Positions 1 to 5,341 of a DNA stretch of 5,341 bases are shown piece by piece (position 1 is the first letter of the stretch; each line of letters starts with the position of its first letter). The notes beneath the pieces are model-generated. The model made no database searches. It was not told where the DNA came from and saw nothing but the letters and a program-made list of their open reading frames with translations. This DNA comes from an uncultured Oscillospiraceae bacterium (GTDB taxonomy: Bacteria; Bacillota; Clostridia; Oscillospirales; Oscillospiraceae): positions 1 to 5,341 of the forward strand of contig CAJTVO010000179.1 in NCBI GenBank assembly GCA_910579485.1. The letters are read 5' to 3'. The position numbers and the translations under genes are program-made.

Positions 1-247
1 ATTGGCGGACGGGAAGTTCTCCGAGCCTATCGAAGTTTTCGTGGTTCCCGTCCACAAAGAGGGTGGTAAACGGCTTTTCCTCCAGCCAGTCGAGCCAGTA
101 TGCCTCCCTGGGTGAATCGTCCCACACGCCCCCGAAATCGCCTGTGACGACCACATAGTCGCTGCGGCCCATCTGCTTTTGCTGTGGGAAATTTCTGGTG
201 TTAAACCGTTGGAAGCCGCCGTGGGTGTCGCCGGTGATATAGAGCAT
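1..247 (-). CDS. Metallophosphoesterase, calcineurin-like (N-terminal part, truncated by window edge)
   Basis: Only the first 82 codons are in the window; the gene continues past the left edge. The translation starts MLYITGDTHGG and shows three metal-binding blocks of the calcineurin-like phosphoesterase fold in the right order: GDTHG (Asp7, His9), GDFGG (Gly36-Asp37) and GNHEN (Gly67-Asn68-His69-Glu70). In this family these residues hold a two-metal centre that hydrolyses phosphomonoesters or phosphodiesters; the later histidine motifs would lie outside the window. No signal peptide is seen, so it is probably cytoplasmic. The ATG is preceded by AGGAGGTG with a 5-nt spacer. The stop codon of the upstream gene (TAG) is part of that ribosome site, which points to coupling with the 219-aa gene. 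The substrate cannot be told: nucleic acid, nucleotide and phosphoprotein are all possible. Confidence 0.9.
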   Translation of the reverse strand, partial: MLYITGDTHGGFQRFNTRNFPQQKQMGRSDYVVVTGDFGGVWDDSPREAYWLDWLEEKPFTTLFVDGNHENFDRLGELPVRQ

Positions 248-252
248 AGTTT

Positions 253-260
253 CACCTCCT
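253..260 (-). promoter_or_regulatory. Ribosome binding site of the metallophosphoesterase
   Basis: The coding strand reads AGGAGGTG five bases before the ATG at 247. The upstream gene's TAG stop (261-259) overlaps the first bases of this site, so a ribosome finishing the 219-aa gene stops on the next gene's initiation signal. Confidence 0.85.
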
Positions 261-918
261 ATATCATGGTGATCTGTCCAGCGACCTGCTCCACGGGCTT
301 ACTGTGATCGTTCAATTCTCTTGCTGTGGCAGTGCGGATGCCTGCGCCATGGGTCGTTTCTGCGGAGACCAGCCGCCCCTCCTTGAGCAGTTGGTTGATC
401 AGCTCAGACATGAAGCGCTTTCCTACAGCGTTGTGCTGTTCCCGGTCACAGAGGCGGCAGATTTCAAAGTGTTCCGCAAAGTGCAGCGCAACAGGAGCGG
501 TGATGTAGAGATTGGTTCGCTTGGTTCTGCACTGCTCCAGGATGAAGGCCGTGATCTCCTCCCGCTTGGCTTCCAGTGCGGCGCGGTATTCTTCGTCGCT
601 CAGATCGGCGTATTCCTCATAGCAGTCGACGGCATAGCATCGGAAGGTCTTGCCTTTTGACAGCTGCTCTTGCAGAGGCTGGATACTCGCCTCATCCATC
701 ACACCGCTGAAGTTGAAGGGGTGCAGATAGAGATCCTGCCGGTCCTTGGTCACCGTATCACAGCCCCCGTTGGAGCCTGGGTGGAGCGTCCACCCCAGCT
801 GTTGGAACAGACCGCAGCACTCGTTGTCAAACGCCGCCTCATCCGCCTCACTTGACCAGCCGGAGTCATAGCCGTAGGCATAGGTTTGGATGCGGAAATA
901 TACTTTTCGGTATGCCAT
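259..918 (-). CDS. Uncharacterised 219-aa protein of the recombinase operon
   Basis: I do not recognise this family. The protein is soluble-looking, with no signal peptide or membrane segment. The N-terminal part (about 1-70) is rich in aromatic residues (YRKVYFRIQTYAYGYDSGW) and contains an LHPG/GGCD stretch near residues 45-53. Residues 105-130 are a charged, probably helical segment. Residues 152-159 hold a short CRLCDRE motif with two cysteines. Residues 165-200 (KRFMSELINQLLKEGRLV and what follows) look like a helix-turn-helix or winged-helix type segment, but this is impression only. I chose the ATG at 918 because AGGAGGA sits five bases upstream; an in-frame start at 960 would lie inside the preceding recombinase gene. 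It begins 13 bp after that gene's stop and ends within the ribosome site of the metallophosphoesterase gene, so it is part of the operon. A DNA-binding accessory role is possible but unproven. Confidence 0.85.
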   Translation of the reverse strand: MAYRKVYFRIQTYAYGYDSGWSSEADEAAFDNECCGLFQQLGWTLHPGSNGGCDTVTKDRQDLYLHPFNFSGVMDEASIQPLQEQLSKGKTFRCYAVDCYEEYADLSDEEYRAALEAKREEITAFILEQCRTKRTNLYITAPVALHFAEHFEICRLCDREQHNAVGKRFMSELINQLLKEGRLVSAETTHGAGIRTATARELNDHSKPVEQVAGQITMI

Positions 919-923
919 GTTTA

Positions 924-930
924 TCCTCCT
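924..930 (-). promoter_or_regulatory. Ribosome binding site deciding the start of the 219-aa gene
   Basis: AGGAGGA is found five bases before the ATG at 918 and just after the recombinase stop codon (TAA, 934-932). It supports the short start over the in-frame start at 960. Confidence 0.85.
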
Positions 931-931
931 A

Positions 932-2560
932 TTACACTGTCTGCGTGATCTCCGTCCCATCCTTGAAGCAGATGAGCAGGGTATCCTTGCTGACTACCTT
1001 GATGTTGCTGACCAGCTGGCGGACGGTGACCTCGTCAAACTCCGTGATGGTCCCAGCCGTCTGCGCCAGCTCGTTGGCGATGTCCTCCATCCTGCGGTCG
1101 AACGCGGCGGCGGTGCGGCCCTCACGCTCCAGTTCCGCCTTCTTCGCCATCAGGGAAGTCTTCGCTATATTCACCCGCTGGATCTCCTCGTCATATTCCA
1201 GGCAGTCGGGCCCGGCGCTGACGGCCAGCTGGAACAGCTCCAGCTGACGCTCCGTGAGGCTGCGGATCTGCGCCTCCAGCGTCGGCAGGGACAGCTCCCC
1301 ATCCTCCCCGGCGAGGGCGGCGGTGATGCTTGCCTCCAGCGCCTCCTTTGCGGTCTGGGTGTGGAACAGCTCGTTCATGGCGGCGGTCACAGCGGCTTGG
1401 ATGTCCGTCTCATTCCAGGTGGGGGACTTCTTGCAGACCTTTTTCCCATGCTCCAGGCGGTTGATGCACCGCCAGACGATCCGCTTACCCTCGGGCCGGC
1501 TCCACACCACCCGGCGGTAGGGGCTGCCGCACTCGCCGCAGACCAGCAGTTCGCTGAGAACGTACTTGCCGCAGTATTTGCCCAGCTCTGTCTTGGCCTT
1601 GGAGGAGGTCTTCCGTAGGCTGGAGCGCCGGGCCAGCTCCTCCTGCACCCGCTGGAAGGTGTCCCGGTCGATGATGGCGGGGTGGCACTCGTGGACGTAG
1701 TATTGGGGCAGCTCCCCCATATTCTTCCTCTGCTCATGGGTGAAGAGGTCCGCCATGAAGGTCTTCTGGAGCAGGGCGTCCCCGATGTATTTTTCGTTTT
1801 GCAGCATTTTCCTCACCACGCTGTCATGCCAGGAATCACTGCCCTGGGCGGTCTTGACGCCGTCCGACATCAGGTCGCGGCAGATCTGGTGGACGCTCTG
1901 GCCCAGCAGGTATCGGGCGAAGATCCTGCGAACGATGGCCGCCTCATCGGGGTCGATCTCCGGCAGGCCGTCCGGCCCCTTGCGGTAGCCGAGAAAGCTG
2001 GCGTAGTGGTAGTAGACCTTGCCGTCCTTGAAGTTCTTCCGGTGGCCCCACTTGACGCTGCCGCTGAGGGATTCGCTCTCTGCCTGGGCCTGGCTCATCA
2101 TAAAGGTGAGGATCATCTCGTTATCCATATAAAGGGTATTTGTGTTTTCCTTCTCAAAGAAGACGCCGATTCCCTTCCGCTTCAGCTTGCGGACGGTGTC
2201 CAGACCGTCCAGGGTGTTGCGTCCGAAGCGGGACACCGATTTGGTAATGATGAGGTCAATTTTACCCCGGTCGCAGTCCCGGAGCATCTTCAAAAACTCC
2301 TTGCGCCGCTTCATGGACGTGCCTGTGATGCCCTCGTCAGCGTACAGGCGGACCATAGTCCACTCCGGTGTGGCGGCGATCTTCTCGGTGTAGTAGGCGA
2401 TCTGGGCGTTGTAGCTGTTGAGCTGCTCCTCGCTGTCCGTGGATACCCGGCAGTAGGGAGCTACCCGGAGGTGCTTCTTGTGAATGTCCCGCTCTGTAAG
2501 CTGGGGATTGGGAGGAATAACGGTGATCCGCCGCTTCTGGGGAGTCTGTTGTGTGGTCAT
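932..2560 (-). CDS. Large serine recombinase (third of triplet, full-length)
   Basis: A 542-aa site-specific recombinase of the large serine integrase type, which cuts and rejoins DNA at attachment sites through a covalent serine-DNA link. The resolvase-type catalytic domain spans about residues 32-175: nucleophile Ser40 in CRVSTDS with Arg38, Arg86 in KRRKEF, and Arg111/Arg114 in SVSRFGRN. The recombinase DNA-binding domain follows (about 185-305, starting YASFLGYRKGPDGLPEIDPDEA). Next comes a zinc ribbon with Cys341, Cys344, Cys365 and Cys376. A charged, probably coiled-coil region covers about 425-500, and a short beta-like tail ends the protein. All expected catalytic residues are present and the length is usual for the family, so it should be active. 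The ATG overlaps the TGA of the preceding gene (ATGA), and AAAGGAG lies eight bases upstream. The N-terminal segment RRITVI and the QLNSY region closely match the recombinase at 3411-5000, indicating paralogy. Confidence 0.96.
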   Translation of the reverse strand: MTTQQTPQKRRITVIPPNPQLTERDIHKKHLRVAPYCRVSTDSEEQLNSYNAQIAYYTEKIAATPEWTMVRLYADEGITGTSMKRRKEFLKMLRDCDRGKIDLIITKSVSRFGRNTLDGLDTVRKLKRKGIGVFFEKENTNTLYMDNEMILTFMMSQAQAESESLSGSVKWGHRKNFKDGKVYYHYASFLGYRKGPDGLPEIDPDEAAIVRRIFARYLLGQSVHQICRDLMSDGVKTAQGSDSWHDSVVRKMLQNEKYIGDALLQKTFMADLFTHEQRKNMGELPQYYVHECHPAIIDRDTFQRVQEELARRSSLRKTSSKAKTELGKYCGKYVLSELLVCGECGSPYRRVVWSRPEGKRIVWRCINRLEHGKKVCKKSPTWNETDIQAAVTAAMNELFHTQTAKEALEASITAALAGEDGELSLPTLEAQIRSLTERQLELFQLAVSAGPDCLEYDEEIQRVNIAKTSLMAKKAELEREGRTAAAFDRRMEDIANELAQTAGTITEFDEVTVRQLVSNIKVVSKDTLLICFKDGTEITQTV

Positions 2561-3411
2561 GTGGTTTGCTCCTTTCCTATCATCGTTCCGTTGGTCAGTT
2601 CCAGTTCTATGTAATCCTGTCCGCCGATGCGGATGGCCTTTACCGCCTTTGCCAGCAGTTCCCGCAGGTTGCTGTCACTGACGGGACCGGTTTCCAGGCG
2701 CTCCCGAAGTGCCTCCATGTCATGGACTGGCGTGAGATCCGGCAGGACGGCGTACCGCTCTGCGGCGGCGGCGAAGATCAGCGTCTTCATGTAGTCAGGG
2801 TTGATATCCGAGCGGTTGAAGCACACGTTCAGCTCATTCTGGATGCGCAGGGCGTCCGTGGAGGGGACAGCCTCCGGTATGGGAGGCTGGGTCAGCAGGT
2901 CGGGGGTGTCCGCCAGATGGCGGAGCCGATGGGATATCCGTTTCTGCACCTCCTCATCGCTGATGTGGACGATGGCACCACAGTCTGGGCAGACCCAGCG
3001 GGGCCGTCCATGGGACTTGGTGTCCCGCGCGATTCTGCTTCCGCATACCGCGCACACAGCTTTTTCCCGAACAGGATTCAGCTCAGCGGGGCAGGGCGTG
3101 TAGTCAGTTTTGTCCTCCCTCTGGATTTGCGCCGCGAGGAACTCCTCATCGCTGATGAGACGTGGGTAGACGCCTGTCCCCAGGTATTTCCCATTCTCCA
3201 GAATCCGCTTGACCATGTGCTTATTCCACTGGCTGGTATGCTGGTGGTAGGGGATGTTTCCTCTGCTCATCTCCTCCGCGATCCTGCCGAAGGAGGCCCC
3301 CGCCAGGTAGCGGGTGAAGATGTTCTGAACCGCGTCAGCCTCCGTAGGGCAGGGGACGGTTTCGCCGCCCCGCACCATATAGCCGAAGGGGGTCTTTCTC
3401 TGCCATGCCAT
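2557..3411 (-). CDS. Recombinase-family protein lacking the catalytic domain (middle of triplet)
   Basis: A 284-aa protein made only of the C-terminal parts of a large serine recombinase. It starts directly in the recombinase DNA-binding domain (KTPFGYMVRGGETVPCPTEA, residues 6-25; domain to about residue 100). It continues with a zinc ribbon using Cys120, Cys123, Cys141 and Cys144 (CAVCG and CPDCG). It ends with a helical region and a tail (IRIGGQDYIELELTNGT) like that of its neighbours. There is no resolvase domain and no serine nucleophile. The start at 3411 is chosen because it forms TAATG with the upstream stop, with a weak AAAGGCGG seven bases before it. The in-frame extension to 3546 overlaps the upstream recombinase and encodes nothing recombinase-like. 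The coiled-coil region is shorter than in the full-length members. By inference it binds DNA or partner recombinases as a non-catalytic subunit; decay from a full-length gene is less likely given the intact domains and coupled starts. Confidence 0.9.
   Translation of the reverse strand: MAWQRKTPFGYMVRGGETVPCPTEADAVQNIFTRYLAGASFGRIAEEMSRGNIPYHQHTSQWNKHMVKRILENGKYLGTGVYPRLISDEEFLAAQIQREDKTDYTPCPAELNPVREKAVCAVCGSRIARDTKSHGRPRWVCPDCGAIVHISDEEVQKRISHRLRHLADTPDLLTQPPIPEAVPSTDALRIQNELNVCFNRSDINPDYMKTLIFAAAAERYAVLPDLTPVHDMEALRERLETGPVSDSNLRELLAKAVKAIRIGGQDYIELELTNGTMIGKEQTT
2569..2575 (-). promoter_or_regulatory. Ribosome binding site of the third recombinase
   Basis: AAAGGAG lies eight bases before the ATG at 2560, inside the last codons of the middle recombinase gene. 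With the ATGA overlap it allows both independent initiation and re-initiation. Confidence 0.75.
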
Positions 3412-5000
3412 TACCGTACCGCCTTTCCAATCCGCTCTGTCAGCTCCAGGCCGTTGAGCAGGGTGAATTTCAGGGTGTCCGCCGAGACGATCACGATCCG
3501 CCTGACCAGTGACTCGAACAGCTCCTGGCTGGGTTCCCCCAGCCACTGGGGGCCGTCCTCCAGGCAGTCCAGCATGATCTCGGTGTCCTGGATCTGGGTG
3601 TCCTCGCTGGTGGAGTCCATGATGCGCCGGCGCAGCCGTCTCAGCGTCCTCAGCTTCTGTTCGATCTCACCCTGCTGGGATAAATAAAGAGCAGGATCAA
3701 CGTACCCTTTCGACTTCAGTCGAACCAGTACGAGATTCTGCTCAGACAGACGGGCGATCTCTTTGTCGATGTCGCTGATTTTGCGGTTTGTGCGCAGTTC
3801 CCGCTCCCGCAGCTCCCGGAGCTGCTCCAGCACGGTGCGCAGAATCGTGCCGCCATCCGCTTTCAGCTTGTGGTAAAGCCGAAGCAGAGCCGCTGTGATC
3901 TCCACCTCCGGCACCTGGGGGACGGGGCAGCGGGACTTGGCGTCGTCATGGCGGTTGCACACCCAGTAGGTCTTGCCGTTGGTGACCTTCCTGCGGCAGA
4001 CGGAGCCGCAGCCCCCGCAGACAATGCGCTTGCTGTAGACCGACGCCTCCGGCTTGGAGGAGTTACCGGCGAACTGCGTCCGGCGAAGGGCCATCAGGTC
4101 CTGTACCCGCTGGAAGTCCTCCTTGGACACAATGGGCGGGTGGCAGTTCTCCACGAAGTACCGGGGCTTCTGTCCCCGGTTCGGCACCTGCCGGAAGGGG
4201 ATGGTATCGGTGGCGAAGCTCTTTTGCCAGAGCATATCGCCGGTGTAGGAGACGTTGGTCAGGATGTACTGCACCGTGTTTGGATGCCATCCCTCCCGGC
4301 CATGGCCCCGGATAGCCCCCAGCTCATTCAGCTCATGGGCGATATCCGCCGTCCCCTGGCCCTTGAGGTAGGCGTTGTAGATATACCGGACGATCTCCGC
4401 CTCCTCGGGGACGATCTCCAGCTCCCGTCCCGCCAGCCGGTAGCCGTAGGGAGTGGAGGGAGGGACGAAGATCCCTTTCTCCATCCGCATCCGAACGCTG
4501 ACCCTCATATTGTTGGAGTGGTTGGTGGACTCCATCTGGGAGAAAGCGCCGTAGATCTGGGCGATCTGCTCGGTGGTCATCTTCCCGGTGTCGATGTTCT
4601 CTTTCTCGAAGCAGATGGAGATGCCCAGCCGGAGCAGTTCCCGCACATACCGGATGTAGTCCGTGGTGTTCCGGGCGAAGCGGGAGGTGGACTTGACCAG
4701 CACCCGGTCGATCTTCCCGTCACGGCAGTCCGCGATCATGCGGTTGAACTCCTCACGCTTCCGGGCCTCCAGCCCGGACAGGCCCTCGTCGGCGTAGACG
4801 TCCACCAGTTCCCAGTCCTCCCTGGAGGAGATGAACTTGGTGTAGAAGTCCACCTGGGCCATGTAGGAGTTGAGCTGGTCAGCCGAGTCGCTGCTGACCC
4901 TGGCGTATGCCGCGACCCGGAGCTTTGCCGCCTCGGGCTTCCTGGGGTCAATGACGGTAATTCTCGGACGCCTTGCGGCAGTAGTGTTTGTCTGTACCAT
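3411..5000 (-). CDS. Large serine recombinase (first of triplet, full-length)
   Basis: A 529-aa large serine recombinase. The catalytic domain covers about residues 27-170 with Arg34 and nucleophile Ser36 in YARVSSDS, Arg82 in KREEF, and Arg107/Arg110 in STSRFARN. The recombinase DNA-binding domain starts near residue 182 (STPYGYRLAGRELEIVPEEA) and runs to about 305. The zinc ribbon uses Cys328, Cys331, Cys348 and Cys358. A strongly charged, coiled-coil-like region spans about 385-460. The tail (VIVSADTLKFTLLNGLELT) resembles the tail of the other two triplet members. The start at 5000 is chosen because AAAGGAGGT stands ten bases upstream; an in-frame GTG at 5030 has no ribosome site and lies before that Shine-Dalgarno sequence. 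It is the first recombinase gene, separated by 111 bp from the small upstream gene and joined to the next gene by TAATG. All catalytic residues are present, so activity is expected; the attachment sites are not identifiable here. Confidence 0.96.
   Translation of the reverse strand: MVQTNTTAARRPRITVIDPRKPEAAKLRVAAYARVSSDSADQLNSYMAQVDFYTKFISSREDWELVDVYADEGLSGLEARKREEFNRMIADCRDGKIDRVLVKSTSRFARNTTDYIRYVRELLRLGISICFEKENIDTGKMTTEQIAQIYGAFSQMESTNHSNNMRVSVRMRMEKGIFVPPSTPYGYRLAGRELEIVPEEAEIVRYIYNAYLKGQGTADIAHELNELGAIRGHGREGWHPNTVQYILTNVSYTGDMLWQKSFATDTIPFRQVPNRGQKPRYFVENCHPPIVSKEDFQRVQDLMALRRTQFAGNSSKPEASVYSKRIVCGGCGSVCRRKVTNGKTYWVCNRHDDAKSRCPVPQVPEVEITAALLRLYHKLKADGGTILRTVLEQLRELRERELRTNRKISDIDKEIARLSEQNLVLVRLKSKGYVDPALYLSQQGEIEQKLRTLRRLRRRIMDSTSEDTQIQDTEIMLDCLEDGPQWLGEPSQELFESLVRRIVIVSADTLKFTLLNGLELTERIGKAVR
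3419..3426 (-). promoter_or_regulatory. Weak ribosome binding site of the middle recombinase-family gene
   Basis: AAAGGCGG precedes the ATG at 3411 by seven bases. It is poorer than the other sites in the operon, so this gene probably depends on ribosomes arriving from the upstream recombinase through the TAATG junction. Confidence 0.5.
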
Positions 5001-5111
5001 ATCTTTTTTGACCTCCTTTCTGCGACACACAATATCACAAGTTTTTTGAAACAGCTATTCACCAATACCAACCAAAAACAGCCCCCAAAACCAAGCAGAA
5101 TGTACCTGTTC
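5001..5111 (-). promoter_or_regulatory. Leader between the small gene and the recombinase triplet
   Basis: This 111-bp gap is AT-richer than the genes around it. On the coding strand it carries a G/T-rich tract (5061-5094), a repeated GCTGTTT (5076-5082 and 5049-5055), and a repeated TTGTG flanking ATA (5028-5040). TGTGATATT (5030-5038) has the form of an extended -10 element, but no good -35 is seen at normal spacing. No terminator hairpin is visible. It could hold a promoter for the recombinases or sites bound by a regulator; the evidence is weak. Confidence 0.3.
5011..5019 (-). promoter_or_regulatory. Ribosome binding site deciding the start of the first recombinase
   Basis: AAAGGAGGT, a near-perfect Shine-Dalgarno sequence, lies ten bases before the ATG at 5000. 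Its position rules against the in-frame GTG at 5030. Confidence 0.85.
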
Positions 5112-5267
5112 TCAGGCAAAAATCAAGGTGGGCCGGAGCCGCCGCTTCAGTTCGGCCTTGGCCCGCTCCGTCTCCGCTTCCGACAGGAGCTTTCGCTCCG
5201 CCATACTCTCCAGCATCCGAAGAGCGGAGAGGAAGGTGACATTGTCCCGCAGTTCCTTTGTAGTCAT
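5112..5267 (-). CDS. Small SHOCT-like helical protein (51 aa)
   Basis: The 51-aa translation starts MTTKELRDNVTFLSALRMLE and ends in LRPTLIFA before a TGA. It has a dense mix of Arg, Lys and Glu, and the pattern L..L..M.E..LLSE.E.E..K.EL (residues 16-40) fits the short helical SHOCT domain, whose usual form is a leucine helix, a turn with a small residue, then a helix with E and K. SHOCT domains are short oligomerisation or nucleic-acid-linked modules of uncertain function. AAGGAGGG lies ten bases before the ATG at 5267 and supports this start. An earlier ATG at 5272 in another frame stops after two codons. The same frame stays open upstream to the window edge, so a C-terminal fragment of a longer protein cannot be excluded. 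Being just before the recombinases, it may be an accessory or directionality factor; that is inference. Confidence 0.65.
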   Translation of the reverse strand: MTTKELRDNVTFLSALRMLESMAERKLLSEAETERAKAELKRRLRPTLIFA

Positions 5268-5277
5268 AGCATTAACG

Positions 5278-5285
5278 CCCTCCTT
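5278..5285 (-). promoter_or_regulatory. Ribosome binding site of the 51-aa gene
   Basis: AAGGAGGG lies ten bases before the ATG at 5267 and is the main reason for calling a separate small gene rather than the end of a longer one. Confidence 0.7.
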
Positions 5286-5297
5286 ATCTGAGAGCCG

Positions 5298-5328
5298 CCC
5301 ATCGGGAACCGTGAGCGGCCCCGATGGG
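5298..5328. repeat. Perfect 9-bp inverted repeat (hairpin) upstream of the 51-aa gene
   Basis: The arms CCCATCGGG (5298-5306) and CCCGATGGG (5320-5328) are exact reverse complements around a 13-base centre, inside which CCG and CGG can pair further. Neither strand has a T-run after the stem: the plus strand continues TTGATGG and the minus strand CGGCTCTCAG. It is therefore not a typical intrinsic terminator. It lies 12 bases upstream of the ribosome site of the small gene and could be an operator, an RNA hairpin in the leader, or a recombination-related site. Confidence 0.6.
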
Positions 5329-5341
5329 TTGATGGAAAAAC

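Noticed and set aside
304..1618. Plus-strand open frames opposite the 219-aa gene and the third recombinase
   Set aside because: They lack ribosome sites and domain signals and overlap real minus-strand genes.
2215..2235. Serine in place of the aspartate before the two catalytic arginines (SVSRFGRN, STSRFARN)
   Set aside because: This looks like a change from the small resolvases, but from what I know of Firmicutes large serine recombinases SRFGRN-type motifs are common, so it is not evidence of lost activity.
3412..3546. Longer start for the middle recombinase-family gene
   Set aside because: The 45-residue extension overlaps the end of the upstream recombinase in another frame and does not resemble a resolvase domain; the TAATG start at 3411 is better.
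1682..3687. Two long plus-strand open frames (1682-2614 and 2551-3687)
   Set aside because: Both are antisense to recombinase genes with clear domains and have no recognisable motifs; they are shadows of GC-rich coding sequence.
5001..5030. GTG start ten codons earlier for the first recombinase
   Set aside because: No ribosome site precedes it, and the strong AAAGGAGGT site lies after it at the right distance for the ATG at 5000.
3870..5291. 473-codon open frame on the plus strand
   Set aside because: It lies antisense to the first recombinase and the leader, is low-complexity (rich in Gly, Val, Leu, Asp, Pro), has no recognisable domain, and is explained by GC-rich codon bias of the gene on the other strand.
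5298..5341. Hairpin at the right edge as an intrinsic terminator
   Set aside because: No T-run follows the stem on either strand, so the terminator reading is not supported.
1..5341. Attachment site core, tRNA gene or CRISPR repeats
   Set aside because: I looked for long direct repeats, tRNA-like cloverleaf arms and regular spacer arrays and saw none; the att sites must lie outside or be too short to recognise.

Overview
The window is a compact, entirely minus-strand gene block from the integration module of a mobile element, most likely an integrative and conjugative or mobilizable element of a GC-rich gut-type Clostridia (Oscillospiraceae or Lachnospiraceae). This guess rests on GC-rich coding sequence, strong Gram-positive Shine-Dalgarno sites (AGGAGG type) before almost every gene, and large serine recombinases of the kind common in Firmicutes elements. 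No host gene, attachment site, RNA gene or CRISPR array was seen, so the species and the element borders remain open.

In the direction of transcription (right to left) the layout is as follows. At 5298-5328 a perfect 9-bp inverted repeat lies in the leader. At 5112-5267 is a 51-residue, highly charged helical protein resembling a SHOCT domain. A leader of about 110 bp (5001-5111) follows, AT-richer than the genes and G/T-rich on the coding strand. Then come three consecutive recombinase-family genes: a full-length large serine recombinase (3411-5000, 529 aa), a 284-aa member lacking the whole catalytic domain (2557-3411), and a second full-length large serine recombinase (932-2560, 542 aa). 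An unrecognised 219-aa protein (259-918) follows, and last the N-terminal 82 residues of a calcineurin-like metallophosphoesterase that runs off the left edge (1-247).

The recombinase genes are joined by a TAATG junction and an ATGA overlap, and the two downstream genes follow at 13 and 11 bp, so everything from 5000 to 1 reads as one translationally coupled operon. The most interesting feature is the recombinase triplet with a catalytically empty middle member. It keeps the recombinase DNA-binding domain, the zinc ribbon and the C-terminal tail found in its two active neighbours, but has no serine nucleophile. The simplest reading is that two active recombinases and one DNA-binding partner cooperate in integration or excision, with the small SHOCT-like protein or the 219-aa protein as candidate accessory factors. 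From memory, serine-integrase triplets have been described in streptococcal integrative elements; the role of a non-catalytic member here is inference.
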